Positions 54,526 through 63,337 of a stretch of 64,000 nt of DNA are shown one piece after another. The stretch lies in contig NZ_WBOM01000005.1 of assembly GCF_008973755.1 (NCBI RefSeq), forward strand, positions 186,001-250,000, written 5' to 3'. Position numbers and translations under genes: made by a program. The first letter of the stretch is position 1. Each line of letters begins with the position of its first letter. Origin of the DNA: Nitrincola alkalilacustris. GTDB taxonomy: Bacteria; Pseudomonadota; Gammaproteobacteria; Pseudomonadales; Balneatricaceae. Under the pieces are notes generated by a model. It made no database searches. It was not told the DNA's origin and saw nothing but the letters and a program-made list of their open reading frames with translations.

Positions 54526-55245
54526 ATTAAGCTACATATATCAGTTGTAACACTGAGTCTTGCGATGCTTCTCGCTGCAGGTTCGACATTAGCTGAATCG
54601 CCAACCCAGTTTGAGGGTTGGGTACCTTCTGGCTGGAAGCTGATCTCAAGCGCTATGGGCGACTTGAATCATGACGGGACAGATGATGCCGTGCTTGTAG
54701 TCGAAGAGGTAAATGCAGAAAACCTGCATCAGAATGATGGTTTCGGGGAGCCTGTTCTGAATCTCAATCCCCGCCGACTTATTGTCCTGTTCAATACCCA
54801 GAGTGGGTACCGTGAGTTCCTGAGCATCGACAATCTGCTGCCTAGTGAACACGATCAGGAAAATCCGTGCTTGGCTGATCCGCTGCTGAGAGAAGGGGGA
54901 CTATCAATAATAGGTGGTCGAATTGTGGTTGAGCTGGGAACCTGGCTTAGCTGTGGTAGCTATGGGGCCGCGCGTCAGAAATTCATCTTTCGGTTTGAGG
55001 ATGATCGATTTCGACTAATCGGTTACGACTATTCAGAGTTCTCGCGCAGCACGGGAGAGATGTCTGAATATAGTGTTAATTATCTGACAGGGAGGAAGAA
55101 GGCCATAACCGGCGATAATATGTTTGAGGATGTGACACCCTCAGTGTCATGGAGTCGAATTTCCGGTCCAGATAAGTTCTATCTCGATGATATTTCACTT
55201 CATTGCTACTCAGGTGATGAGCCCGGTTGCAATTGGATTAAATAG
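54526..55245 (+). CDS. Secreted FG-GAP-like protein with apparent ATT start codon
   Basis: 239 residues. From ATT 54526 the frame reads a full signal peptide (after the start, KLHISVVTLSLAMLLAAG then STLA-ES), and GAAGGAG lies 7 bases upstream, ideal spacing. The first ATG (54565) would leave a truncated signal. The mature part contains an FG-GAP/VCBS-type motif MGDLNHDGTDDAVLVVEE, and three cysteines. Function unknown; resembles uncharacterised periplasmic VCBS-repeat proteins. ATT could also be a mutated ATG or sequence error. Confidence 0.65.
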   Translation: MKLHISVVTLSLAMLLAAGSTLAESPTQFEGWVPSGWKLISSAMGDLNHDGTDDAVLVVEEVNAENLHQNDGFGEPVLNLNPRRLIVLFNTQSGYREFLSIDNLLPSEHDQENPCLADPLLREGGLSIIGGRIVVELGTWLSCGSYGAARQKFIFRFEDDRFRLIGYDYSEFSRSTGEMSEYSVNYLTGRKKAITGDNMFEDVTPSVSWSRISGPDKFYLDDISLHCYSGDEPGCNWIK

Positions 55246-55301
55246 AGGTGCCGGCCGCATGGGCAGGCACCGATAAAAACGAAACCTGTAAGGGTGAAGT
55301 C

Positions 55302-55376
55302 CTAACGTAAACCAAGAAAGGAAAGAACCACCAAAACGATAACTACCGCACCGACGATATAGACGATACTGTTCAT
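55302..55376 (-). CDS. Tiny (24-aa) single-helix membrane protein
   Basis: ATG 55376 with GAAGGAG 7-8 bases upstream; starts MNSIVYIVGAVVIVLVVLSF and ends with FLGLR region. One membrane helix. The good ribosome site and a conserved second copy at 50424-50498 argue it is real. No function can be assigned. Confidence 0.6.
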   Translation of the reverse strand: MNSIVYIVGAVVIVLVVLSFLGLR

Positions 55377-55410
55377 GAATAACTCCTTCTTTTCACATGT
55401 GCGAAATTGG

Positions 55411-55540
55411 GTGGCGCCGCCTTCCGTGTGGCGCGCAATGTAACTCCCTGTTCAGGCAACTCCATCGCCTCATCTAAGTCCAGAGTAGGGCATCGGCTTG
55501 GGCAGGTCTGTTCGCTGGCACACGGAGTTGCAAAAAGTGA
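55411..55540 (+). repeat. Intergenic repeat, copy 2
   Basis: Matches 51408-51545. Contiguous here with the tiny-protein gene, which suggests the original arrangement. No gene is evident in 55377-55552. Confidence 0.6.
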
Positions 55541-55552
55541 AAATTATTTGCA

Positions 55553-55831
55553 CTAACCGCCACTAAGAGCCTGAAAGATGAACAGGGTGTCCTCTTCCTG
55601 CACTCGGTCACTGAGCGCTTTGCGATCGATGACAATGGTGTCGTTGATGCACAGCTTTACATGGCGGCGCATGGCGCCGCGTTCATCCAGAATGTAGTCG
55701 GTGAAGCCGGGTGCCAGCTCATTGATGCCGTGCAGGACTTCGGCTACCGAACCTGATGGCAACGTGATGACCTGATTTTCCAATTGCGGAAAGAATCGGT
55801 AGAGGTGTGAAGTCATTTTAACCGTCGGCAT
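55553..55831 (-). CDS. MoaD/ThiS-like ubiquitin-fold protein
   Basis: 92 residues with the beta-grasp pattern and C-terminal Gly-Gly (ALSGG), the hallmark of sulfur-carrier MoaD/ThiS proteins; LPSGSVAEVLHGINELAPG and HVKLCINDTIVID are family-like. ATG 55831 lies 4 bases after the BNR-repeat gene stop, so the two are surely cotranscribed. No molybdopterin or thiamine genes are nearby; the partner enzyme is unknown. Start could also be ATG 55816. Confidence 0.82.
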   Translation of the reverse strand: MPTVKMTSHLYRFFPQLENQVITLPSGSVAEVLHGINELAPGFTDYILDERGAMRRHVKLCINDTIVIDRKALSDRVQEEDTLFIFQALSGG

Positions 55832-55835
55832 AACA

Positions 55836-57020
55836 TCACCCGAAGCGTACGGAGTAGATCGGCGGGAAATTATTACCGAGGCATTGCCAGGTGTCGCCGC
55901 GATCTTCAGAAACGTAGGCATTACCGGTAGTGCTGCCAAAACAGAGGCGGTCGCCGGAGACATCAAGTGCATGACGGAACACGATGTCGTGCGCATGTTC
56001 CTGCGGCAGGCCCTGACGCAACTTTTGCCAGCTTTCGCCGCCATCGGTGGTACGGGCAACGAAGAGGCCACCGTCCAGGGTCATCCGCGCCATATCCGCC
56101 CGTGCAGGTACTACCCAGGCGGTACTTCCATCCTGTTCATCGACAGCGATCGGGAAGCCAAAGTGCACTCCAGCTTCCGGCACACTGACTTTTTTCCACT
56201 GCTTGGCGCCATCGTTGCTGTAAAACACGCCACAGTGGTTTTGCTGCCAGAGGTGCTCCGGTTGGCCTGGACATTGGGTGATGTAGTGCGGGTCGTGGCC
56301 CCAGTCGGCGGCGGGGTTGGGCAGGTAATCCATCAGCATGCCCTGATTGCGTCCGACCCAGGTTTCACCGCCATCGGTCGATTCAAGCACACCAGCCGAA
56401 GACACGGCCACATGAAGGTGATTCGGTTCGCGCGGGTCGACCAGAATGGAATGGATGCCGGGTTCGAATACACCGTAATCGATACTGGCTGGTGTGCCGC
56501 CCCAGTGGTTCTCGCTGGTGGCACCACCTGCGAACAGGTCTCCACCGCGGCTTTCGTGGTTCCACAAGGGGCGATTGAGCGTCCAGCTGTCACCACCGTC
56601 ATCGCTGATAAAGAGGCCACCAGGAATGGTACCTGCGTAGACGCGCCCGGGCTGGTTCGGGCCACCGAAGGCCAGATACCATATTTTATACACCGTCGCG
56701 TTGGCATAGTCCGGCTCACCCGTCGGAGCTTCCGCTTCGAAATCAGGCGTAGGCAGGTACTGTAAGATGTGGCGCGCGCCTTCAGGATATTTCAGCGTGC
56801 TCAGATCTTCCCAGGTTTCGCCGCCATCACGTGAGCGGGACAGTTTCGGCCCCCAGTGGCCGTGGTCCAAAGATGCCCAAAGGGTACCATCGCGAGGATC
56901 ACGGGTGGCATAGCAGACAGTAATGCCAGCATGGAGTATCGGGCGCGCTTGCCAGCCAGACGTTGTTCGGTCGAGGATGACGGTGCCCTTGCGGGTGCCC
57001 AGTATCAGGGTATCGGACAT
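55836..57020 (-). CDS. BNR/sialidase-like beta-propeller protein
   Basis: 394 residues with repeated Asp-box units: SRDGGETWEDL, SDDGGDSWTLN, STDGGETWVGR, SNDGAKQWKKV, TTDGGESWQKL, SEDRGDTWQCL. This predicts a six- or seven-bladed propeller. No secretion signal, so cytoplasmic. Catalytic residues of sialidases are not evident. ATG 57020 follows GAGGG; 57056 is less likely. Paired with a MoaD-like protein. Confidence 0.85.
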   Translation of the reverse strand: MSDTLILGTRKGTVILDRTTSGWQARPILHAGITVCYATRDPRDGTLWASLDHGHWGPKLSRSRDGGETWEDLSTLKYPEGARHILQYLPTPDFEAEAPTGEPDYANATVYKIWYLAFGGPNQPGRVYAGTIPGGLFISDDGGDSWTLNRPLWNHESRGGDLFAGGATSENHWGGTPASIDYGVFEPGIHSILVDPREPNHLHVAVSSAGVLESTDGGETWVGRNQGMLMDYLPNPAADWGHDPHYITQCPGQPEHLWQQNHCGVFYSNDGAKQWKKVSVPEAGVHFGFPIAVDEQDGSTAWVVPARADMARMTLDGGLFVARTTDGGESWQKLRQGLPQEHAHDIVFRHALDVSGDRLCFGSTTGNAYVSEDRGDTWQCLGNNFPPIYSVRFG

Positions 57021-57209
57021 GGTTTGGCCCTCAATCTGTTCTTGTTTTCTGCGCATGCTCTGCCGAACAGTGCGCGTCCCGGAAGCCGATTCAGCCAGAA
57101 TCCGGCTGGCTCCTTGACTACTAATCGAATGGGAATCTTCAATTTAGACAGGGTGCCAAAGAAAAACAAATGACTTTTAGGCCATTGGTAAGGCTTGCCA
57201 TGCGAACGG

Positions 57210-57626
57210 ATGATTATCTATACCGACGCGATCTCGCCCCCCTCAGCGAGGGAAGCAAAGAGCGATGGTGTGTTGAAAAATATTATGGTGGATGGGGCAA
57301 TCGGCACCGCGGTGGGTACCGGCATCGGTGCGCTAGGCAGTGTCGCGCTGGCGGCGACAAGTGTGACACTGTTCGTCGCCAGCCCTGTAGTCGCTCCGTT
57401 GATGCTGCTAGGCTGGGGTGCGAGTATCGGTGGTTTGATTGGAGTTGCTGCTGGAGCTACCGAGGGTGAGGGAAAAAAAGATGGCTGGCTTTCCGATTTG
57501 GTTAGTGATGCCATCGCCCAAGGACATGTCGTGCTGGTGGTGGAAACCCTGACCGAGCAGGAAACGACGACTGCGCGAAGAGTTATACAGGAATCGGTTG
57601 GTGAATGCTCCGATCATCAAAGGTAA
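57210..57626 (+). CDS. Hypothetical glycine-zipper membrane protein
   Basis: About 138 residues; long Gly/Ala-rich hydrophobic core (GAIGTAVGTGIGALGSVALA...VVAPLMLLGWGASIGGLIGV) that could form two packed helices, followed by a soluble tail (HVVLVVETLTEQETTTARRV) reminiscent of DUF1269-type proteins. Start uncertain (TTG 57195 or ATG 57210), ribosome site weak. Confidence 0.5.
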   Translation: MIIYTDAISPPSAREAKSDGVLKNIMVDGAIGTAVGTGIGALGSVALAATSVTLFVASPVVAPLMLLGWGASIGGLIGVAAGATEGEGKKDGWLSDLVSDAIAQGHVVLVVETLTEQETTTARRVIQESVGECSDHQR

Positions 57627-57765
57627 AATTTTCTGTGAAAAAGTACGAGTATGCGGGCCACCGAACAGATGATTAATAAATGCTTCTATAGACTGAGTCT
57701 AGTCGTAGGCAATCAAGGATTTGGCCGACGATGAGTAATTCAGTCTGTAATATATGGAGATAATC

Positions 57766-58179
57766 ATGATCAATGAAACTAATGGCACTGGCAGTGTTTT
57801 TAATAAGCCCATTAACGGTGCTGGCTCACGTTTGATAAGTTTTGATTCAATTGAAGGCAGCGATATTCATAATCTTCAGGGAGATGATCTCGGAGACATC
57901 AAAAACTTAATGCTGGATATCTCTACTGGACATGTTGCGTATGTAGTGCTGTCATTCGGCGGTTTCTTTGGCCTGGGTGAAAAGCTGTTCGCTGTGCCTT
58001 GGAACGCTTTAACACTGGATGCTGATCAACAGCGCTTCACGTTGAATGCTGATAAAGAAAAGCTGAAAAATGCACCAGGCTTTGACAAAGATAACTGGCC
58101 GGATATGGCTGATATGGACTGGGGTCATCAGATCCATTCTTACTATGGCACGAAGCACTATTCCGAAACGCTTCGCTAG
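57766..58179 (+). CDS. PRC-barrel domain protein
   Basis: 137 residues; PRC-barrel core LISFDSIEGSDIHNLQGDDL, GDIKNLMLDISTGHVAYVVL and KLFAVPWNALTLD. ATG 57766 has GGAG six bases upstream. Small PRC-barrel proteins of this type often accompany stress genes; role unknown. Confidence 0.8.
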   Translation: MINETNGTGSVFNKPINGAGSRLISFDSIEGSDIHNLQGDDLGDIKNLMLDISTGHVAYVVLSFGGFFGLGEKLFAVPWNALTLDADQQRFTLNADKEKLKNAPGFDKDNWPDMADMDWGHQIHSYYGTKHYSETLR

Positions 58180-58294
58180 TAGGCTCTTGCCCCTCAGGCA
58201 CAGGCTCAGTGAATAACTGAGCCTGTTGACAGGCCACGGGTGCGCCGAGTCCAACCCACATTGCGTTCGTTGCTGAAACAGGACTGCACCATCA

Positions 58295-58717
58295 TTACTT
58301 TCCTGGTATGTCTGGGTCTTGAAGGTGATCCCTATAGCTGACATAAACCAAAATCAGCGCCAATAATGCCGGTAGTGTCACGCCTGCAAAGTCCTCAATC
58401 AGGGATATTGTTCCACATATTCCAACAATTACCTCCCACACATGAATCATGGCGTGGCCTGTCAGCCAGGCAGTAGGCATTAACCAGAGTACCATCCGGT
58501 GCTTGATGAACATGACACCAGCAACAAAGGCCATACCTATCAAGATGTAGTTGATACCTATATCGCGCACAAAATGCTGATTGAACGGCCCTCGGCCCGG
58601 TACTCCAGGTACCAGCCAGTACCAGGCTTCAGGAGCGAATGTCATAAAAAAGCCATTAACCAAGGCTGCCAACCCCAACAAGGTAGCGGCCACCGTGGTT
58701 GCTCTGTTAATAAGCAT
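58295..58717 (-). CDS. Hypothetical four-helix membrane protein
   Basis: 140 residues; four hydrophobic helices (ATTVAATLLGLAALVNGFFM; INYILIGMAFVAGVMFI; MVLWLMPTAWLTGHAMIHVW; GVTLPALLALILVYVSY). ATG 58717 follows GAGAGG. It overlaps the stop of the upstream AhpD-like gene by 11 bases and is probably translated with it. No family recognised with certainty. Confidence 0.65.
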   Translation of the reverse strand: MLINRATTVAATLLGLAALVNGFFMTFAPEAWYWLVPGVPGRGPFNQHFVRDIGINYILIGMAFVAGVMFIKHRMVLWLMPTAWLTGHAMIHVWEVIVGICGTISLIEDFAGVTLPALLALILVYVSYRDHLQDPDIPGK

Positions 58718-59279
58718 TTTGCTGCCTCTCGGACAACGCGGATTGTCGGGTTGGTGCCAGGGATGAGTCATTCACTATGACTTTGCTGCAGGCTTTACCA
58801 TACCCCAAGGTGTACTTCAGTGCGGGATAAACCCGCGCGGAGCTGATGCAAAAGCTAAGGGTGATAAGTCCTTTTTGGCCCCATAAGGCCAAGATCTCTT
58901 CGCGCAAATCATCGGCTTCAGGGTTGTGGGCCAACACAAGCTCAGTAAACTGCACGACCAACGCGATATCCGCAGGCAGTTTGCTCAAATCTCCAGTAAT
59001 AATGGCACGCACAATCTCTGGACTGACTTTAGCTTCCAAAGCCATATTAGCCACCAGCTGAGTGCAGGGCCCGCAATCATCCCAGATAATCGCACGTAAT
59101 CTGGCTGCGAACAGCGGCCCTGGCGGCAGGTTCCCCGAGTGAGATGACATGGTTTGAAAACCCATGAACTTTAAAAACGCCGCCATATCTGTTTGCAGGA
59201 TATCCTGCATATAACTCACGTCATAATCGTAACGCTTATTCATCGACAGCAGCATTTTGTTGAATAGATAACGGATCAT
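58707..59279 (-). CDS. AhpD/carboxymuconolactone decarboxylase-like protein
   Basis: 190 residues, all-helical AhpD-like fold with redox CxxC in DDCGPCTQLVANMALEAKVS (Cys69, Cys72). Such proteins act as disulfide reductants or peroxidases. The C-terminal 20 residues overlap the next ORF and look unconserved. Probably an operon with the four-helix protein. Confidence 0.75.
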   Translation of the reverse strand: MIRYLFNKMLLSMNKRYDYDVSYMQDILQTDMAAFLKFMGFQTMSSHSGNLPPGPLFAARLRAIIWDDCGPCTQLVANMALEAKVSPEIVRAIITGDLSKLPADIALVVQFTELVLAHNPEADDLREEILALWGQKGLITLSFCISSARVYPALKYTLGYGKACSKVIVNDSSLAPTRQSALSERQQNAY

Positions 59280-59321
59280 TTTGTTTCCTCAGGCTAACTG
59301 GCCAGATATAAAAACGAGCTT

Positions 59322-60503
59322 TTACAAACAACCTTGCAGGGATTGCACCTTTCCCTGTGCCTTTACCGGTTTTAACAGGAGCGAGAAACTCAATATGAAA
59401 ATCATGGCGCAGGTGTAAAGCATCACTGAGAAGTTGCCGCTATCCAGCAGGCTGGACGCCAGCATGGGTCCTGTTGCGAGTCCGACAAAGGATACGACTG
59501 CTGCAATAGTTGAGAGCCTTCCGCTGCTATCTATCTCGGCGGTTACTGCAAACAGGTATGACTGGACCGCTGGCCATGAGAAGAACAGCAAAGTCATGCC
59601 AATGATATAGAGCGAAGCAAGGTGTGAGAAATTGAGCAGCACTGCAGCCGCTGTCGACATGGCGATACCGGCAGTAATCAGATATATGCGACCAGGGCGT
59701 TTACCACTAATCACAGGAACCATCGCTCCCAGCAACCCAGACAGGCCGGTTATTGCGATGTAGGTACTGACACTTTCAGAAGCAAAACCCGCTCCAAGGC
59801 CGATGAGCCCTACGTAAGCATAAATGGCACTGGCAGCCGTCAGATAGGAAATGATCGCCAACAACAATAGCAGTGGTTTTCCGAGCAGCTCAGCCAAAGG
59901 CTTGGATTGCTGGATAGACTGGCTGCTCAATGGAAGAGAGGGAAGAAAGGGTATCAGCACCACGCTCAGCAATATAAAACCTGCCATCACGTAGAAAACC
60001 GCATGTGCGTTCAGCTGCGTTTCGAGCGCTGGCAAGGCGTACATCACGATAGAGCCAATACTGAACTGTATGAAGAGCAAGGTGCCAAACGCACGATCCG
60101 GATTATTGAGCCTGGCCAGTGCCGAGAAGCCAATTCCGACGCATAGCCCACCCAGCGCCCCGGCCAGAAAACGCCAACCCAACATGACGCCATAATCTTC
60201 AACCCATAAAGTGCCGATATCCACCAGCGCCAGCAGAGACAAACATATCAGCATGACGGATTGCCAATGAAAGCGTCGCACCAGAAAAATAGCCACAATG
60301 CTTCCCAGCAGGCTTCCATATCCGTTAAGTGCAACAATCTGTCCGGCTTCGATCTCATTGAAACCAATACCGCCCGCCAGCGCATTCACAACGCCCGGCA
60401 AAAAGTTAATATAAGCAAGACCAGCCATGGCGATAAATGCCAGGAAAAAGTATGCAAAGGGATTATCTGCAGGTAATTTTCTTGAAAGAGAGTGCTTCAA
60501 CAT
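59322..60503 (-). CDS. MFS transporter
   Basis: 393 residues, 12 predicted TM helices in two halves; NPFAYFFLAFIAMAGLAYINFLPGVVNALAGGIGFNEIEAGQIVALNGYG at the start and GKRPGRIYLITAGI before TM8. Substrate unknown. Divergent from a LysR gene 152 bp away that presumably controls it. Confidence 0.85.
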   Translation of the reverse strand: MLKHSLSRKLPADNPFAYFFLAFIAMAGLAYINFLPGVVNALAGGIGFNEIEAGQIVALNGYGSLLGSIVAIFLVRRFHWQSVMLICLSLLALVDIGTLWVEDYGVMLGWRFLAGALGGLCVGIGFSALARLNNPDRAFGTLLFIQFSIGSIVMYALPALETQLNAHAVFYVMAGFILLSVVLIPFLPSLPLSSQSIQQSKPLAELLGKPLLLLLAIISYLTAASAIYAYVGLIGLGAGFASESVSTYIAITGLSGLLGAMVPVISGKRPGRIYLITAGIAMSTAAAVLLNFSHLASLYIIGMTLLFFSWPAVQSYLFAVTAEIDSSGRLSTIAAVVSFVGLATGPMLASSLLDSGNFSVMLYTCAMIFILSFSLLLKPVKAQGKVQSLQGCL

Positions 60504-60655
60504 GATTCCTCACTTAGATATCTGTGTTCTATCGTCAGGAATTCTATGGCCGTGAAAAATCCAGAAAAATAGGCTAACTTCCCTATCAGTCGTGAAGGAT
60601 ATTCATGAATTTTGTGTTATAGACAGTCTGCGGAACGACCGACTATACTCAGTCG

Positions 60656-61618
60656 ATGGATAAACTGCGCTCACTGGAAATATTTATAGCCACTTGTGAT
60701 AGTGGTAACTTTGCGGCTGCGGCAAGAACCTGCAACACAGATCCCTCCACCGTCAGCAAGGCCATTAGCCGACTGGAAGCGCAACTGGGATTGACGCTTT
60801 TTCAGCGATCCACCCGACAGCTGCGCATCACCACCGCCGGTCAGCGCTATGCCGACACCGTGCGCAAGCTGCTTCAGGACCTCGACTCCTGCGAAGATGA
60901 ACTGCGGCATTTAAATGAATCTCCCTGCGGTACCCTGCGTATCAATTCTGCCGTCTGCTACGGCCATCTCTACCTTCGCCCCTTATTGCAGGCTTTCTGC
61001 CAGCGCTACCCAGAGATCAAGCTCGAGATAGAGATCAACGACTTCCACGTGGATATTATCGAAAACGATATTGATGTGGCGCTGCGTACCGGCTTTGTCA
61101 AAGACAGCCGCCTAGTGGCAAGGCGACTCAGCCCAATGGACTTTCTGACGTGTGTGTCGCCTCACTATTTAGAGACACACGGTACACCACGCAGCGCTGA
61201 GGACTTTAAACAGCACAGTTGGATTGGCTTTCGAATCAAGGAAACACAGCAGCTGCAGCCGATCTTTTTGCCGAATGAGAGAGGGGAGTATCTCCCTTAT
61301 GAGCTGGAACGCAGTCATATCACCGATGATGGCGAGGCAATGGCACATATGTGTACAGACGGCCTGGGCTTTGCTCAACTACCTCACTTTCTTGCGAAAA
61401 ATGGTTTGAACAGCGGGGCTCTGGTTTCCCTTTATCCCTATTTCAGGCCACCACAAGCTGATAGTGGTGTATTTGCCATTTATCCCAAGCGAGATTACTT
61501 ACCTGCCAAGGTCAGAGTGTTTATTGAGTTTATGATGTCATCGTTAGAGTCCATGGGTGAAAGCACAAATAAGACCTGGGCTGAAAACTGGGTCCCTGTT
61601 GTTGATTTTCCTCGGTGA
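60656..61618 (+). CDS. LysR family transcriptional regulator
   Basis: 320 residues; N-terminal HTH (LEIFIATCDSGNFAAAARTCNTDPSTVSKAISRLEAQLGLTLFQRSTR) and PBP2-like effector domain. Divergent from the MFS gene. The spacer contains a palindrome ATTCATGAAT (60601-60610) that might be an operator. CrgA-like subfamily by general look. Confidence 0.9.
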   Translation: MDKLRSLEIFIATCDSGNFAAAARTCNTDPSTVSKAISRLEAQLGLTLFQRSTRQLRITTAGQRYADTVRKLLQDLDSCEDELRHLNESPCGTLRINSAVCYGHLYLRPLLQAFCQRYPEIKLEIEINDFHVDIIENDIDVALRTGFVKDSRLVARRLSPMDFLTCVSPHYLETHGTPRSAEDFKQHSWIGFRIKETQQLQPIFLPNERGEYLPYELERSHITDDGEAMAHMCTDGLGFAQLPHFLAKNGLNSGALVSLYPYFRPPQADSGVFAIYPKRDYLPAKVRVFIEFMMSSLESMGESTNKTWAENWVPVVDFPR

Positions 61619-61740
61619 AGGCATGGATACCTCTAATAGAAGCTGGATACGTTCGTCTTGACGTTTGGCTGAGATTTTTGACCTGCCAAGCGGTAGCAAC
61701 ACTGTCTGAGAGCGATTGAATACGAGCCAATGGAGTTAAT

Positions 61741-62391
61741 ATGAAGCATATTTTCGTCTATTCCGATTCGTTGTCATGGGGCATTATTCCCACTACACGC
61801 GAGCGTTTGGCGTTCGATAAACGCTGGCCGGGAGTAATGGAAATAGCGCTGAGCCGTTCTGGCGAGGCAGTGCGTGTTATCGAGAACTGCCTCAATGGAC
61901 GTCGTACTGTCTGGGATGATCCGTTTAAACCTGGCCGCAATGGTCTGGTTGGTCTGGCTCAGCAGATAGAGATATATTCACCTCTGGATCTTGTCATTCT
62001 CATGCTTGGCACCAACGATTTTCAATCCATGCACCCGCACAATGCATGGCAATCTTCCCAGGGAATTCTCGCGCTTATCTCAGCCATCCGCTCTGCGCCG
62101 ATTGAGCCGGGTATGCCTGTGCCAGACATCTTGGTGGTTGCACCCCCTGCCATTCAAGCACCGAAAGGACCCATCGCACCAAAGTTTGAAGGCGGAGAGA
62201 CAAAGTGTATCGGTTTGGCTGAGGCATACGAAAAGGTATGTGCCGAGGTCGGTTGTCATTTCATTGATGCCGGCAGTGTCATCATGTCGAGCAAAGTCGA
62301 TGGTGTTCATCTTGATGCAGAGCAGCATCTGGTTCTTGGCAATGAGTTGTGCGGCGTTGCTCAAAAGCTGCTGGCTGGCTGTTCTCTCTGA
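61741..62391 (+). CDS. SGNH/GDSL hydrolase (arylesterase-like)
   Basis: 216 residues; block I FVYSDSLSWG (Ser10 nucleophile), block III LGTNDF (Asn92), block V DGVHLD (Asp187, His190). SGNH esterases of this length act on acetyl or aryl esters. No signal peptide, so cytoplasmic. Stand-alone. Confidence 0.85.
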   Translation: MKHIFVYSDSLSWGIIPTTRERLAFDKRWPGVMEIALSRSGEAVRVIENCLNGRRTVWDDPFKPGRNGLVGLAQQIEIYSPLDLVILMLGTNDFQSMHPHNAWQSSQGILALISAIRSAPIEPGMPVPDILVVAPPAIQAPKGPIAPKFEGGETKCIGLAEAYEKVCAEVGCHFIDAGSVIMSSKVDGVHLDAEQHLVLGNELCGVAQKLLAGCSL

Positions 62392-62542
62392 GGTACGTTG
62401 AGTGATGCAACAGTTGTATTGTCGATCCTGATCCGCCGCTTGGGACATCCCTGAAGGAAATAGCTCTGGTTCCACTCCGAAATCATAGGATCTTGCCTTT
62501 CAATCAAGTATCTTTCTTTAAGGGTATTTGAAGAGGTGTGTC

Positions 62543-63022
62543 ATGACGGATTCGGTAGATCGGATTTTGCAGCAGTGGAGTAAAGCCAGACCTGACCTGG
62601 ACTGCTCTGCAATGGGGGTTGTCGGGCGTGTCGGACGGGTAAGTATGCTCTGGGGAAAGCAAATGGATGCTGTGTTCGAACCGCAGGGATTGAGTCGTGT
62701 CGAGTTTGATATTCTGGCGACTCTGCGTCGTAGTCAGGTACCACTTACCCCGACAGAGTTGTATCAAACGTTGATGTTGTCATCTGGCGCGATGAGCACG
62801 CGAATAGAGGTATTGGTTCAGAGGGGCCTGATAGAGCGGATGGCCAGTGAAGAGGACCGTCGTAGTTGTAAGGTTGCACTGACAGAGCAGGGAGTGGCTG
62901 TGCTGGATCAGGCCCTGGAGTCCCATCTGGCCAACATGGATCAGATGCTCAGCTGTCTTGATGGAGATGATAAAACTCAGTTGGCAGGGTTATTGAAGAA
63001 GATACTGCTTTCCAGTGAGTAA
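62543..63022 (+). CDS. MarR family transcriptional regulator
   Basis: 159 residues; winged HTH with LSRVEFDILATLRRSQVPLTPTELYQTLMLSSGAMSTRIEVLVQRGLIER and the wing DRRSCKVALTEQG. ATG 62543 is preceded by AAGAGG; TTG 62528 is the alternative. No obvious target next to it. Confidence 0.88.
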   Translation: MTDSVDRILQQWSKARPDLDCSAMGVVGRVGRVSMLWGKQMDAVFEPQGLSRVEFDILATLRRSQVPLTPTELYQTLMLSSGAMSTRIEVLVQRGLIERMASEEDRRSCKVALTEQGVAVLDQALESHLANMDQMLSCLDGDDKTQLAGLLKKILLSSE

Positions 63023-63137
63023 ACAGCGGCTGGGTGCAGGAATGAGAACCAGGCTTGTGAATCGGAGTGGCCTGCGTTGTATCAGGCATGTTCTCTTTGC
63101 CGCCTACTGGCTTGCTCCTGCTGTTAAGGAGATTTCC

Positions 63138-63328
63138 ATGTCAACTAAACCAGCCGAAGCAAGCATGAACCATCTGATCAATAACCTTCCGGCATCGGAA
63201 CAAATACTTTTTTTGCACACAGCAAAGAGGTTGAACTTCTCTTCGGCGAAGTGCTTTCTGATGCCGGTCAGCAGTATGCCGCTGCTTTACCTCTGGGTAA
63301 AAGGCTGTACAGCACAAGACTAGTATAA
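63138..63328 (+). pseudogene. Frameshifted, truncated Crp/Fnr-family regulator remnant
   Basis: MNHLINNLPASEQILFLHTAK in one frame continues as KEVELLFGEVLSDAGQQYAA in the next; together they match the N-terminal cyclic-nucleotide-binding fold of small Crp/Fnr proteins. The frame changes at a T7 run (63208-63214). The remaining about 150 residues, including the HTH, are gone. Confidence 0.65.
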
Positions 63329-63337
63329 GTAAGCAGT

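Noticed and set aside
55884-56765. 293-codon plus-strand ORF
   Set aside because: Antisense shadow of the BNR-propeller gene, whose repeated Asp-boxes prove the minus-strand frame.
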